Shown piece after piece: positions 1 through 6,114 of a stretch of DNA of 47,103 nt. The notes beneath the pieces were generated by a model. It was not told the DNA's origin. It saw only the letters and a program-made list of their open reading frames with translations, and searched no databases. The position numbers were made by a program, and so were the translations under genes. Source of the DNA: CAYXVJ01 sp050309435 (lineage in GTDB: Bacteria > Bacillota > Clostridia > Saccharofermentanales > Fastidiosipilaceae); the NCBI GenBank assembly GCA_050309435.1, contig JBNRMJ010000017.1:1-47103 (forward strand), read 5' to 3'. Positions within the stretch are counted from its first letter, which is position 1, and the number at the start of each line of letters is the position of its first letter.

Positions 1-353
1 TCCTTGGGTTTGATGGGGATAGCGACGATGCGGCTGCCCATCTTCATGAAGATCTCAGGATCTGCAAATTTCTCCCGATACTTTTCTGCCAGCTCTGGTG
101 TGAGGGAATCGAAATCCTCTTCGCCCAGACCGCAGACGATAAAGGTTCCTGCGATGATGTCGTAGTCCTCAAGCTTTCGGTTAAGGGGGAGGCCGATGAG
201 CTTGCCTTCTTCATGACAGACAATGGCAACCGGGTCATCATAGGGATAGACGGCTTCGATGTAACCGCCGACAACCTGCTGCAGAGAGTTCAAGTCACCG
301 GTGATATTGGCCATTCGCGGCGCCTTTTCAGGTTCAACAATCAATACGTCCAT
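1..353 (-). CDS. DUF3846-like protein (partial, continues past the left edge)
   Basis: Reading leftward from the ATG at 353, the frame stays open to the window edge, giving 117 residues that begin MDVLIVEPEKAPRMANI. The pattern 'N-terminal valine/leucine strand, EP.K.P, then GD.NSLQ..VGGYIEAVYP' followed by 'EGKLIGLPLNR' and 'IAGTFIVCG' is typical of DUF3846 proteins, small cytoplasmic proteins found on conjugative elements and phages of Firmicutes. The function of this family is not known to me. The stop codon is off the window, so the gene is partial. It lies downstream of the DUF7768-like gene in the same direction and probably belongs to the element's accessory operon. Confidence 0.75.
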   Translation of the reverse strand, partial: MDVLIVEPEKAPRMANITGDLNSLQQVVGGYIEAVYPYDDPVAIVCHEEGKLIGLPLNRKLEDYDIIAGTFIVCGLGEEDFDSLTPELAEKYREKFADPEIFMKMGSRIVAIPIKPK

Positions 354-441
354 AGATTTCTTCTCCTTTTCTGTTTTTGAAATTGCACGAAACATTCCTT
401 TTTCCCAATGTTACGCGCAAAATCAGGAATGTATTTTTCTG

Positions 442-795
442 TTATCTGGCAGGGTTTTTCTGACCATGGCTCTTAACGGTCAGGATGCCGCTTAAGGTTG
501 TTGCCGGGATGCGATAACGTTCAGCAATGGCAATGTCATTCTTAACAGCTTCGTCGATCCGAGAGCCGCAAACTACGAGGACGTTGGAGCGTCTGAGGTA
601 ATCAAGCTCGATATCCTGTCTGTCCTTATGCTCCTGGGGGATGCCGTCATCAATGAAGGTTGAAAGCATTAGAATCGGACAGATGGGATTGTAACCAGCG
701 TCGTATACTTTCCGGCTGTATTTGGTGGCGATCTCCATATTTTCAGTTGGATCAACGCCCCAGGAAGCCGTGATATAGGCGAGAGGTCTTTTCAT
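442..795 (-). CDS. DUF7768/DUF4406-like protein
   Basis: A 117-residue protein starting at ATG 795 behind an AAAGGAGT ribosome-binding site. It has an N-terminal 'MKRPLAYITASWG' strand, a central 'YNPICPILMLSTFIDDG' stretch, and a 'VLVVCGSRIDEAVKNDIAIAERYRIP' segment. This is the layout of small Rossmann-like proteins related to nucleoside 2-deoxyribosyltransferases (DUF4406/DUF7768), which are frequent accessory genes on conjugative elements of Clostridia. An enzymatic role has not been shown for this group as far as I know. It sits between the replication-initiator-like gene and the DUF3846-like gene, all reading leftward. Confidence 0.6.
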   Translation of the reverse strand: MKRPLAYITASWGVDPTENMEIATKYSRKVYDAGYNPICPILMLSTFIDDGIPQEHKDRQDIELDYLRRSNVLVVCGSRIDEAVKNDIAIAERYRIPATTLSGILTVKSHGQKNPAR

Positions 796-917
796 TTTGA
801 GTAACTCCTTTCAGAAAAGATGAACATTTGATTCAGGTTCTTATGGCCGGATGAAACTTTGGGATTTGATTATCGTGCTAATTTGATTTACAAAACTTGC
901 ATGGGAATCAAACCTTC

Positions 918-1853
918 TTACTTGCTGGGCTTAATAAGGCTCCCAAGATCCTCATAAAAGCGGGAACCTGCCCCGTAAAGATCATGTTTCACCAGTGCGG
1001 TGTAATAGCTGTCGATGGTAGATGGGGCATTGAAAAGTGTTGTGAGCAGATATTTCTTGATGTTCCGGATGAAGGTGGTGTTTTTATCGAGGCACTCAAA
1101 GACATATTCGATGTGGGTGCTGTCGATGCGCTGCAGCCGTTCTTTGACCAGTGATGCCGGATAATCATCCCCGGCAACGGTGATGTATTCTCGCTTGGAA
1201 CAGAGGGTCTCCACCATCAGGTCCACGATTTCATCCAGACGATCCTTGTCATAACGCTGAACAATAAACTTGTATTCGATTTTCTCCTGGATGGCCTCCT
1301 TGATGGAATGAGCATCCAATCTCATCTCATCCTTCTCGATCTTGGCTTCTCTTGATGGATCAGGGATTGATGGATGTTTACTTAATCCCTTAGTCATTAA
1401 TGAATCTGTATTTGTTTTCTTAGTATTTAATTGCGTTGGATTTTCCAACGTAGGTTTCTCCAACACTGGATTATCCAAGATTGGATTTTCCAACATAGGT
1501 TTATCCAATACAGGATTACCCGACAGTGGTTCTTTGATTTCTGAAGGATCTACTACCAGATGAGGCTTTTCATAAATCGTGTAGTCCGTACCCTTAAGGT
1601 GACCAAACTCATTTCTTTCCCTTGTCCTAACGATGTATCCTGCTCGTTCCAGTTCACGGACCGCTTCCCGAATGGCATCGATGCTCTCCCGGTTGATCAT
1701 AGAAAGTCCCTTGAGGGTGTAATCCCAGTCTTCCGGGAGTGACAGCATCTGAGATAGAAGCCCTTTGGACTTCAGCGACAGATCCTTGTTTTTCAGATGA
1801 TGATTTGCCATAACGGTGTAATCCCTCGTTTTCTCAACTCGAAATACAGCCAT
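918..1853 (-). CDS. Replication-initiator-like winged-helix protein
   Basis: A 311-residue protein. Two ATG codons lie six bases apart (1859 and 1853); a GGGAGGG ribosome-binding site directly abuts the first and is properly spaced for the second, so 1853 is chosen. Residues 1 to about 95 contain the RepA_N/winged-helix motif of element proteins: 'FRVEKTRDYTVMANHHLKN', 'LSLKSKGLLSQMLSLPEDW', then a helix rich in 'AIREAVRELERAGYIVR'. A proline/asparagine 5-residue repeat linker follows (residues about 113-142), then a C-terminal helical domain of the DUF6017 type. The family is found on ICEs and plasmids of Clostridia, where it is thought to act in replication or its control. It lies just downstream of parB. 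The function is inferred from family resemblance. Confidence 0.7.
   Translation of the reverse strand: MAVFRVEKTRDYTVMANHHLKNKDLSLKSKGLLSQMLSLPEDWDYTLKGLSMINRESIDAIREAVRELERAGYIVRTRERNEFGHLKGTDYTIYEKPHLVVDPSEIKEPLSGNPVLDKPMLENPILDNPVLEKPTLENPTQLNTKKTNTDSLMTKGLSKHPSIPDPSREAKIEKDEMRLDAHSIKEAIQEKIEYKFIVQRYDKDRLDEIVDLMVETLCSKREYITVAGDDYPASLVKERLQRIDSTHIEYVFECLDKNTTFIRNIKKYLLTTLFNAPSTIDSYYTALVKHDLYGAGSRFYEDLGSLIKPSK
1428..1517 (-). repeat. Coding tandem repeat of six 15-bp units (NPxLE/D linker)
   Basis: Within the replication-initiator-like gene the DNA repeats roughly every 15 bp, encoding NPVLD, KPMLE, NPILD, NPVLE, KPTLE, NPTQL. The units differ by single-base changes. Similar proline/asparagine linkers ending in 'NPTQLNT' are seen in other element-borne proteins of this type. 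The repeat probably forms a flexible linker between the DNA-binding and C-terminal domains, and its copy number could vary by slippage. Confidence 0.75.
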
Positions 1854-1919
1854 CTGCATCCCTCCCTTCGACCGATTGAATAAAAAAAGCGCTTCTCATC
1901 GAAGCACTTCGGAGGGGAA

Positions 1920-2846
1920 TTACCGTTCCTGTGATTGCTGGCGCTTCCGCGACCAGCCTTCCAGCAGCTTGATGATGGTTTCCTCCATCTGCTGGGGTGT
2001 GTAAGATTTTGGGAAATACTTTTTGAGCTTCTCGCCGGTGAGGGTGACCTTGTCCGGCTCGCCTTTTTTCTCTTCGGACATTATGGCGGTCATGACATCG
2101 AAGGTCAGCTTGCCATCCTGACTGTATTTCTTCAGGCGCTGAGCCTGTGACAGGGAAGGTGTAGCCTGCTCCATGTCCATTGCTTCTATCAGTTGAACCT
2201 GTTCATGGGGCATGAGGTAGGAAAGCTCAACAGCAGGATTGAAAGCGATCTTCTTGGCATCGACCATATCCAGCAGCTCAGGAACGAGCTCTGTCAAGCG
2301 GATATAGCGTTGGACTTGGCGGCCACTTTCTCCAGCATCTTTCCCTACAATATCCGCACTTTCTAAATTCCCGACAACTTGTCGGGAATTATTCGAGGGC
2401 TGTCCTGCCTGTCTTCTAATTGCATCCAGTTTCAATTTATAGGCGAAGGCGCGCTCACTGGGCAGGATGTTCTCACGCTGAATATTGCTGTCAACCATGA
2501 TAATGGTGGCAGCGTCATCGTCGAGATTGCGGACGATGCAAGGGAGGGTCTCCTTACCAGCCAGCTCACTGGCACGCTTGCGGCGATGCCCGGAGATCAA
2601 TTCATATCCGCCTTCTTCACGTGGGCGGGCAATAACTGGTACTAGAACACCATGCTTGGTGATGCTATCGGCGGTCTCCAGCATGGATTCATCATCTGTA
2701 ACTTTAAAGGGATGATTCTTAAATGGATGCAGCTCCGTCAGAGGAATATCGATGACTTTTTCCTGAAAAGCTTCGATCCTGGTTTCTTCAGTCTGAAAGA
2801 TCTCATCGTAGGAGGTCAGATTTAGATTTCTGCCGCTGGGTTTCAA
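1920..2846 (-). CDS. parB: ParB/Spo0J-family partition protein
   Basis: A 308-residue protein with the ParB N-terminal nuclease-like fold. 'IPLTELHPFKNHPFKV' lies at residues 34-49, the CTP/DNA-contact box 'YELISGHRRKRASEL' at 81-95, and 'DSNIQRENILPSERAFAYK' at 119-137. A helix-turn-helix region and a basic C-terminus follow. ParB binds parS-like sites and loads onto DNA for segregation or stabilisation of the element. The start is a TTG at 2846 preceded by AAGGAGGTG, and the gene overlaps the end of parA by 44 bp, so the two are translationally coupled. It is shorter at the C-terminus than some chromosomal ParB proteins, as is usual for ICE versions. I saw no parS consensus near it. Confidence 0.9.
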   Translation of the reverse strand: MKPSGRNLNLTSYDEIFQTEETRIEAFQEKVIDIPLTELHPFKNHPFKVTDDESMLETADSITKHGVLVPVIARPREEGGYELISGHRRKRASELAGKETLPCIVRNLDDDAATIIMVDSNIQRENILPSERAFAYKLKLDAIRRQAGQPSNNSRQVVGNLESADIVGKDAGESGRQVQRYIRLTELVPELLDMVDAKKIAFNPAVELSYLMPHEQVQLIEAMDMEQATPSLSQAQRLKKYSQDGKLTFDVMTAIMSEEKKGEPDKVTLTGEKLKKYFPKSYTPQQMEETIIKLLEGWSRKRQQSQER

Positions 2847-3624
2847 GCTTCAACACCTCCTTCGTCAGATTTCTGTAAGCTTCTGCTACTTTACCCTTGG
2901 GATCATGGGCAAAGATACTTTTCCCATAGGAAGCAGTTTCTGCCGCCCGGACGGAGTGGGGGATGGCCGAGTCAAACACCTTCAGCTTTGTTCCGTAGGT
3001 TTCTCGCAGAAGAGCACTGATTTCCTTGGAGTCATTGGTCCGGTTGTCCACCATAGTCAGAAGGATGCCATCGATCTTCAGCTTGGGATTGATTTGCTTG
3101 TGGACTTTGTTGATGGTTTGAAGCAGCTGCTCCAGGCCTTTAGCGGACAAATACTGGGCTTGGACAGGAATTAGGACGCTGTCTGCGGCGGCCAGGGTGT
3201 TGATCGTCAGCATGCCAAGAGAGGGCATACAGTCAATCAGGATGTAGTCATAACCAGGTTTAATTTCATCAAGATACTCTTTCAGTATCTTTTCCCGGCT
3301 AATGACATTGACTAGCGATACCTCAAGTCCGGACAGCTCAATGTTAGCAGGCATCAGATCCACGCCTTCTGAATGATGTAGGATGCCTTCCTGGGGAGAA
3401 AACGCGGTTTCGTTCATGGTCTTTCCTAAGACAGAGGAAAGTGTCACTGGCAGTTGATCCGGCTGAGGATGTCCCAAACTGATCGTCAAGCTGCCCTGGG
3501 GATCGCAATCCACAAGCAAGACCTTCTTGCCTTCGGTGGCCAATCCGATACCCAGATTGGTGCAGGTGGTGGTCTTGCCGACTCCACCTTTCTGATTGGC
3601 GATGGCGATCACATTGCATGGCAA
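2803..3624 (-). CDS. parA: ParA/Soj-family partition ATPase
   Basis: A 273-residue ParA ATPase. The deviant Walker A motif KGGVGKTT is at residues 12-19, with the signature lysine at its start. Walker A' 'VLLVDCDPQGSLT' follows at about 35-47, and 'YDYILIDCMPSLGMLT' is the Walker B region. ParA works with ParB to position or stabilise the element. The most upstream start is a TTG at 3624 with a GGAGGTG site nine bases before it; no ATG fits better. It overlaps the preceding small gene by 16 bp. The operon order small gene, parA, parB, replication-initiator-like gene supports a maintenance module. Confidence 0.93.
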   Translation of the reverse strand: MPCNVIAIANQKGGVGKTTTCTNLGIGLATEGKKVLLVDCDPQGSLTISLGHPQPDQLPVTLSSVLGKTMNETAFSPQEGILHHSEGVDLMPANIELSGLEVSLVNVISREKILKEYLDEIKPGYDYILIDCMPSLGMLTINTLAAADSVLIPVQAQYLSAKGLEQLLQTINKVHKQINPKLKIDGILLTMVDNRTNDSKEISALLRETYGTKLKVFDSAIPHSVRAAETASYGKSIFAHDPKGKVAEAYRNLTKEVLKLETQRQKSKSDLLR

Positions 3625-3950
3625 GGGAGATCACCTCCGACCCGATTCAAAATTCCAGTCAGGAATGAGGTCAGGAAGCAGCTGTAGAAAATGCTTGGCC
3701 TCTGCTCCATGACAATATGGCAGTCGATCTCTTCAGGCATCTGGCTGCCCATGATCTCGTACATCATCCCAATGAAAACAGCGAATTGCTCATCGTCCGT
3801 GATGGAATGCATGTAGAACAGGGTATCGACGAACTCACCAAGGCTATCCAGATCATCAAAGGATTCAGATACGACTTCGGCAAAGGCTTCGCCTTGCTGC
3901 TCCGCCAATTGGATGACTTGCCTGTAGGGCGGGATCGGTTGTTTGTTCAT
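3609..3950 (-). CDS. Small element protein of unknown function, first gene of the parA operon
   Basis: A 113-residue acidic protein starting 'MNKQPIPPYRQVIQLAEQQG'. The start at 3950 is fixed by a near-perfect GGAGGTCAAGA ribosome-binding site, although the frame stays open farther upstream. It is mostly helical and acidic in the middle ('SESFDDLDSLGEFVDTLF'), with no signal peptide. Its end overlaps parA by 16 bp, so it is co-translated with the partition genes. I do not recognise the family. Its position ahead of parA suggests a small regulatory or adaptor protein, which is inference only. Confidence 0.7.
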   Translation of the reverse strand: MNKQPIPPYRQVIQLAEQQGEAFAEVVSESFDDLDSLGEFVDTLFYMHSITDDEQFAVFIGMMYEIMGSQMPEEIDCHIVMEQRPSIFYSCFLTSFLTGILNRVGGDLPCHAM

Positions 3951-4092
3951 TCTTGACCTCCTAAAATAATTTTTGCTTGTTTTTTTGAGAAAATTTTGTA
4001 TAATTGTGCTTATAAGAACCATATGTGCATATATTGATTATGGTGATACTGATTTTCTTAGCCGTGAGCAATTAGTGAGTAAGATTTTTCAC

Positions 4093-4121
4093 TTTACTTT
4101 TTCACCTTACGGAGATATAAT
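4093..4121 (+). promoter_or_regulatory. Sigma-A-type promoter of the toxI-toxN locus
   Basis: A perfect TATAAT -10 box lies at 4116-4121 with TTTACT (4 of 6 to consensus) at 4093-4098 and a 17-bp spacer. Transcription would start about 4128, just before the first 36-nt antitoxin repeat. This fits type III systems, where one promoter upstream of the repeats serves both antitoxin RNA and toxin. Confidence 0.75.
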
Positions 4122-4131
4122 AAGAGTACAG

Positions 4132-4239
4132 ATAGGAGAGTCCCTGCCAGAAGTGGGAGCTATAACATTTGGTGAGTCTCTACCATAAGTGAGAGCGATA
4201 ACAATTGGTGAATCCCTACCATGAGTGGGAGCAATAACA
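4132..4239 (+). repeat. Three tandem 36-nt repeats (4132-4167, 4168-4203, 4204-4239)
   Basis: The units align without gaps. All end in ATAACA, share GGWGARTC near the start and GTGRGAGC in the second half, and vary at scattered positions. They contain no long open frame of their own and end four bases before the terminator stem. Interpreted as antitoxin RNA units because of the toxin gene next door. Confidence 0.92.
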
Positions 4240-4242
4240 AAG

Positions 4243-4270
4243 AGGCAACTATTCATTAGTTGCCTTTTTT
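4243..4270 (+). terminator. Terminator hairpin between toxI and toxN
   Basis: AGGCAACT (4243-4250) pairs perfectly with AGTTGCCT (4258-4265), followed by a run of six T. In type III systems a leaky terminator at this place makes most transcripts end after the antitoxin repeats and a minority continue into the toxin, setting the RNA-to-toxin ratio. Confidence 0.9.
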
Positions 4271-4284
4271 CATGGAGGATTCAA

Positions 4285-4809
4285 ATGCTACAAAGTCAAC
4301 CATCTGAAGAGTTAAAACTATATTATGTTACAGATCAATATACAGACTACTTGAGAAATTTTGAATCACATGTCTGGAGTAACAGTGATAAAGGCAAGCA
4401 AAGACCGTACGTTGGGATTGTAATGGATATAAACAACCATAAATTTTATGCTCCCCTTACTTCAGTGAAACCAAAGTATCAGAATTGGAAAGACTCATTG
4501 ACCTCAATAAGAATTGAGGATGGCGGTGATCTTCTCGCAATATTATGTTTAAATAATATGATTCCGGTACCTGATTCACAAATAGTTCTTATCGATGTAG
4601 ATAACTGCATTGATCCGAATTATAAGAATCTACTCAATAAAGAAATCATTGCTATTAGGCATAAAAAAGAAAAGATAATTAGGACAGCAAATAATCTTTA
4701 TAATGAAATAATGAAGGCCGACAATCCTAAACCTCTGATTCAAAAAATCAGACCCGTTTGTTTTGATTTCAACTTACTTGAGCAGAAATGCAATGAATTT
4801 TCGGTATAA
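4285..4809 (+). CDS. toxN: ToxN/AbiQ-family endoribonuclease toxin (type III toxin-antitoxin)
   Basis: A 174-residue protein, close to the roughly 170 residues usual for ToxN. Family features visible are the N-terminal 'LYYVTDQYTDYLRNF', then 'RPYVGIVMDINNHKFYAPLTSVK', and a C-terminal helix region with 'SFDFNLLEQK'-like sequence. The catalytic patch of ToxN (Thr, Ser, Lys in an LTSPK loop) corresponds to T59, S60 and K62. ToxN cleaves cellular and viral RNA unless held by ToxI; such systems act in phage abortive infection and element maintenance. The start at 4285 follows GGAGG at proper spacing; an in-frame ATG at 4225 would lie in the RNA repeats and is rejected. The gene is more AT-rich than the flanking genes, suggesting separate acquisition. 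Confidence 0.88.
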   Translation: MLQSQPSEELKLYYVTDQYTDYLRNFESHVWSNSDKGKQRPYVGIVMDINNHKFYAPLTSVKPKYQNWKDSLTSIRIEDGGDLLAILCLNNMIPVPDSQIVLIDVDNCIDPNYKNLLNKEIIAIRHKKEKIIRTANNLYNEIMKADNPKPLIQKIRPVCFDFNLLEQKCNEFSV

Positions 4810-4817
4810 TCATTACG

Positions 4818-4862
4818 AAGCATCCTATCTATGACAATTTGTCATGTGAGCAGGGTGCTTTC
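4818..4862 (+). terminator. Hairpin after toxN
   Basis: AAGCATCCT (4818-4826) can pair with AGGGTGCTT (4852-4860), enclosing a smaller perfect palindrome ATGACAATTTGTCAT at 4831-4845. It lies just after the toxN stop codon. The following T tract is short, so it is a probable rather than a strong terminator. The rest of the stretch to 5013 shows no gene. Confidence 0.6.
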
Positions 4863-5013
4863 TATTTAGATAAAAAATTTATTGATTAACAAATGAATAC
4901 TGCGATTTATTTTGATTATTTTTGAGATTGATCAGTCTTGGAAAATCGATGATGAACTGGCAGCTAAATGTGATACGGCTGATACACTTTAAGAATACTA
5001 CAGACTCCAATAC

Positions 5014-5046
5014 AAAAACCGTCACCTTTGAGGGTGGCGGTTTTAA
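5014..5046 (-). terminator. Terminator of the excisionase-like gene
   Basis: AAAACCGTCACC and GGGTGGCGGTTTT form a long G/C-rich stem with a 5-nt loop. Read leftward it follows the stop of the excisionase-like gene (5074) and ends in a T run. It could also act rightward, separating toxN transcription from the antisense operon. Confidence 0.85.
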
Positions 5047-5073
5047 ACGGGTGATTATTCAATTCCTTATTTC

Positions 5074-5619
5074 CTAGTCGATTTTAGATTTCAAGCCCTG
5101 AAAGTAGGGACTCAACATAAATTCCAGGAGAGATGGCTTTGGGATCAGGTACCTGTTTCCCATATTGAAACATTGCATCAGATCCTTGGTACACCATTTA
5201 GCAACCGAATTTCGATGATAGCCAGTAATCTCGGATGCTTCGATGACGGAAAGAACGTCGGGGTAATAGGCCATCCTATGAGAATAGACCGTTGCCAACT
5301 TAGCTCTTTCTTCTTCCGTTAACACTTTTGGTTCCCGATTGTGTCCCTTGTACGTAGGTCCTCGTTTATACCATCCAATTGGAGCCATATAGCTCTCAGG
5401 TGATATATCCCGGCCTTCAAGATACTCGATTACGTCGGTCATCTTGAGTTTGTACTTTCTGGTTTTCTTTCCGTTGTTGACACAGGGGACCAAGCCATTA
5501 TCCAGAAGATGCTTTGCAGTCTTTTTACTGATGTTGCAGATCCGGTAGAATTGGTCCTTGGTAATAACAGCCGGATATTCCTTGAGCAGATAATCGTATT
5601 TACTGTTTATTTTCTTCAT
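5074..5619 (-). CDS. Excisionase-like protein with two winged helix-turn-helix segments
   Basis: A 181-residue basic protein. Residues about 18-70 ('TKDQFYRICNISKKTAKHLL' then 'VPCVNNGKKTRKYKLKMTDV') form a MerR/excisionase-type winged helix. A second similar unit occupies about 123-170 ('SVIEASEITGYHRNSVAKWC' then 'MGNRYLIPKPSLLEFM'). Proteins of this kind sit beside tyrosine integrases at the ends of tRNA-inserted elements and probably direct excision or control transfer genes. The start ATG at 5619 has AAGGTG upstream. It is the last gene before the attachment site, but the expected neighbouring integrase is not here. Role inferred from fold and place. Confidence 0.7.
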   Translation of the reverse strand: MKKINSKYDYLLKEYPAVITKDQFYRICNISKKTAKHLLDNGLVPCVNNGKKTRKYKLKMTDVIEYLEGRDISPESYMAPIGWYKRGPTYKGHNREPKVLTEEERAKLATVYSHRMAYYPDVLSVIEASEITGYHRNSVAKWCTKDLMQCFNMGNRYLIPKPSLLEFMLSPYFQGLKSKID

Positions 5620-5699
5620 TGAATCACCTTTTCCTTAATTGGATTGTCAACGGCAGGTGATCCTGAAGCTCTATATATAACAGTTAGAAAAGCCCTTTG

Positions 5700-5739
5700 T
5701 TCTCTCCTAAATCTCTCTTGTTCTCTCCAAATTCTCTCC
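5700..5739. repeat. Four helically phased 8-bp direct repeats (TTCTCTCC) next to the attachment site
   Basis: TTCTCTCC occurs exactly at 5700, 5721 and 5732, with a 6-of-8 copy (ATCTCTCT) at 5711. The spacings are 11, 10 and 11 bp, about one helical turn each, so all copies face the same side of the DNA. They lie 80-120 bp upstream of the excisionase-like start codon and about 165 bp inside the element end. This is the expected place for recombinase arm-type or excisionase binding sites; that role is inference. Confidence 0.6.
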
Positions 5740-5903
5740 TTTTTCCAAAAAAGCAGCCAAAATCGGGGTTGATTCGAACTATTGATTTTTCAAGGCCTTT
5801 CAGTATTCGGGTTCAGAAAACGCTGAAATTAGTGGGTTTGTAGGTACTTCTCTATGCTGCCATCTTCCTTTAATTTCCACTATAGTGTGCACAAGACAAA
5901 CGA

Positions 5904-5963
5904 CTCGAAATGCAGTAGGTCGTTTAAAGCGGCGCAAGGGTTCAAATCCCTTCTTCTCCGCCA
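5904..5963 (+). other. Attachment site: 3' half of tRNA-Ser(CGA)
   Basis: From 5904 the sequence matches the second half of a tRNA-Ser. It has an anticodon loop CTCGAAA with anticodon CGA at 5906-5908, the 3' anticodon strand TGCAG, a long variable arm, the T arm GGGTTCAAATCCC, the acceptor strand CTTCTCC, a G discriminator and encoded CCA. The bases before 5904 (AACGA) cannot pair with TGCAG and no 5' half lies upstream, so the tRNA is not complete here. The junction inside the anticodon loop is typical of tyrosine-recombinase insertion into tRNA genes. The restored full tRNA should lie at the other element end. Confidence 0.85.
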
Positions 5964-5972
5964 GATTCAAGG

Positions 5973-6004
5973 ATAACCGCATCTCGACGGATGTGGTTAT
6001 TTTT
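5973..6004 (+). terminator. Terminator of the original tRNA-Ser transcript
   Basis: ATAACCGCATC (5973-5983) pairs with GATGTGGTTAT (5990-6000) and is followed by T residues, ten bases after the tRNA CCA end. This marks chromosomal sequence native to the tRNA gene. Confidence 0.85.
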
Positions 6005-6114
6005 ATGTTCTGATTCATATATCTATGACCTAAACTTACGAGTTTATTGATATGATAAAGCAAGATTGGATATCGCATTCTGACCGAAAAACTGCTTTTC
6101 GAAGGAGAGTCGTT

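Larger units (their letters stand above)
4128..4270 (+). ncRNA. toxI: ToxI-type antitoxin RNA of a type III toxin-antitoxin system
   Basis: Three exact-length 36-nt tandem repeats lie between a promoter and a hairpin terminator, directly upstream of a ToxN-like gene. This is the known architecture of type III systems, in which the toxin cuts the repeat RNA into single units and each unit binds and inhibits a toxin molecule. Each unit keeps short complementary blocks (TCCC... and ...GGGA) able to form the pseudoknot-like fold expected of ToxI. The 36-nt unit matches the length in the Pectobacterium ToxI prototype. Transcript ends are estimated from promoter and terminator positions. Confidence 0.85.
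1..5963. mobile_element. Right end of an integrative (probably conjugative) element inserted in a tRNA-Ser gene
   Basis: This segment joins plasmid-like maintenance genes (ParA, ParB, a replication-initiator-like winged-helix protein), accessory DUF genes, a type III toxin-antitoxin locus and an excisionase-like gene, and stops at the 3' half of a tRNA gene. Integrative and conjugative elements of Clostridia commonly show this arrangement next to a tRNA attachment site. All element genes except the toxin locus read leftward. The left boundary, conjugation genes and integrase lie outside the window. The boundary at 5963 is read from the tRNA fragment; calling the element conjugative is inference from gene content. 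Confidence 0.75.

Noticed and set aside
4132..4239. CRISPR array or plasmid iterons
   Set aside because: The repeats are directly adjacent with no spacers, no cas genes are near, and the promoter-repeat-terminator-ToxN order fits an antitoxin RNA.
4225..4284. Upstream in-frame ATG start for the toxin gene
   Set aside because: It lies inside the third antitoxin repeat and terminator and lacks a ribosome-binding site; ATG 4285 has GGAGG.
5800..6078. A 92-codon minus-strand frame containing 'EKKGFEPLRRFKRPTAF'
   Set aside because: It reads antisense through the tRNA-Ser fragment and its terminator; this peptide is a well-known false translation of tRNA genes, and there is no ribosome-binding site.
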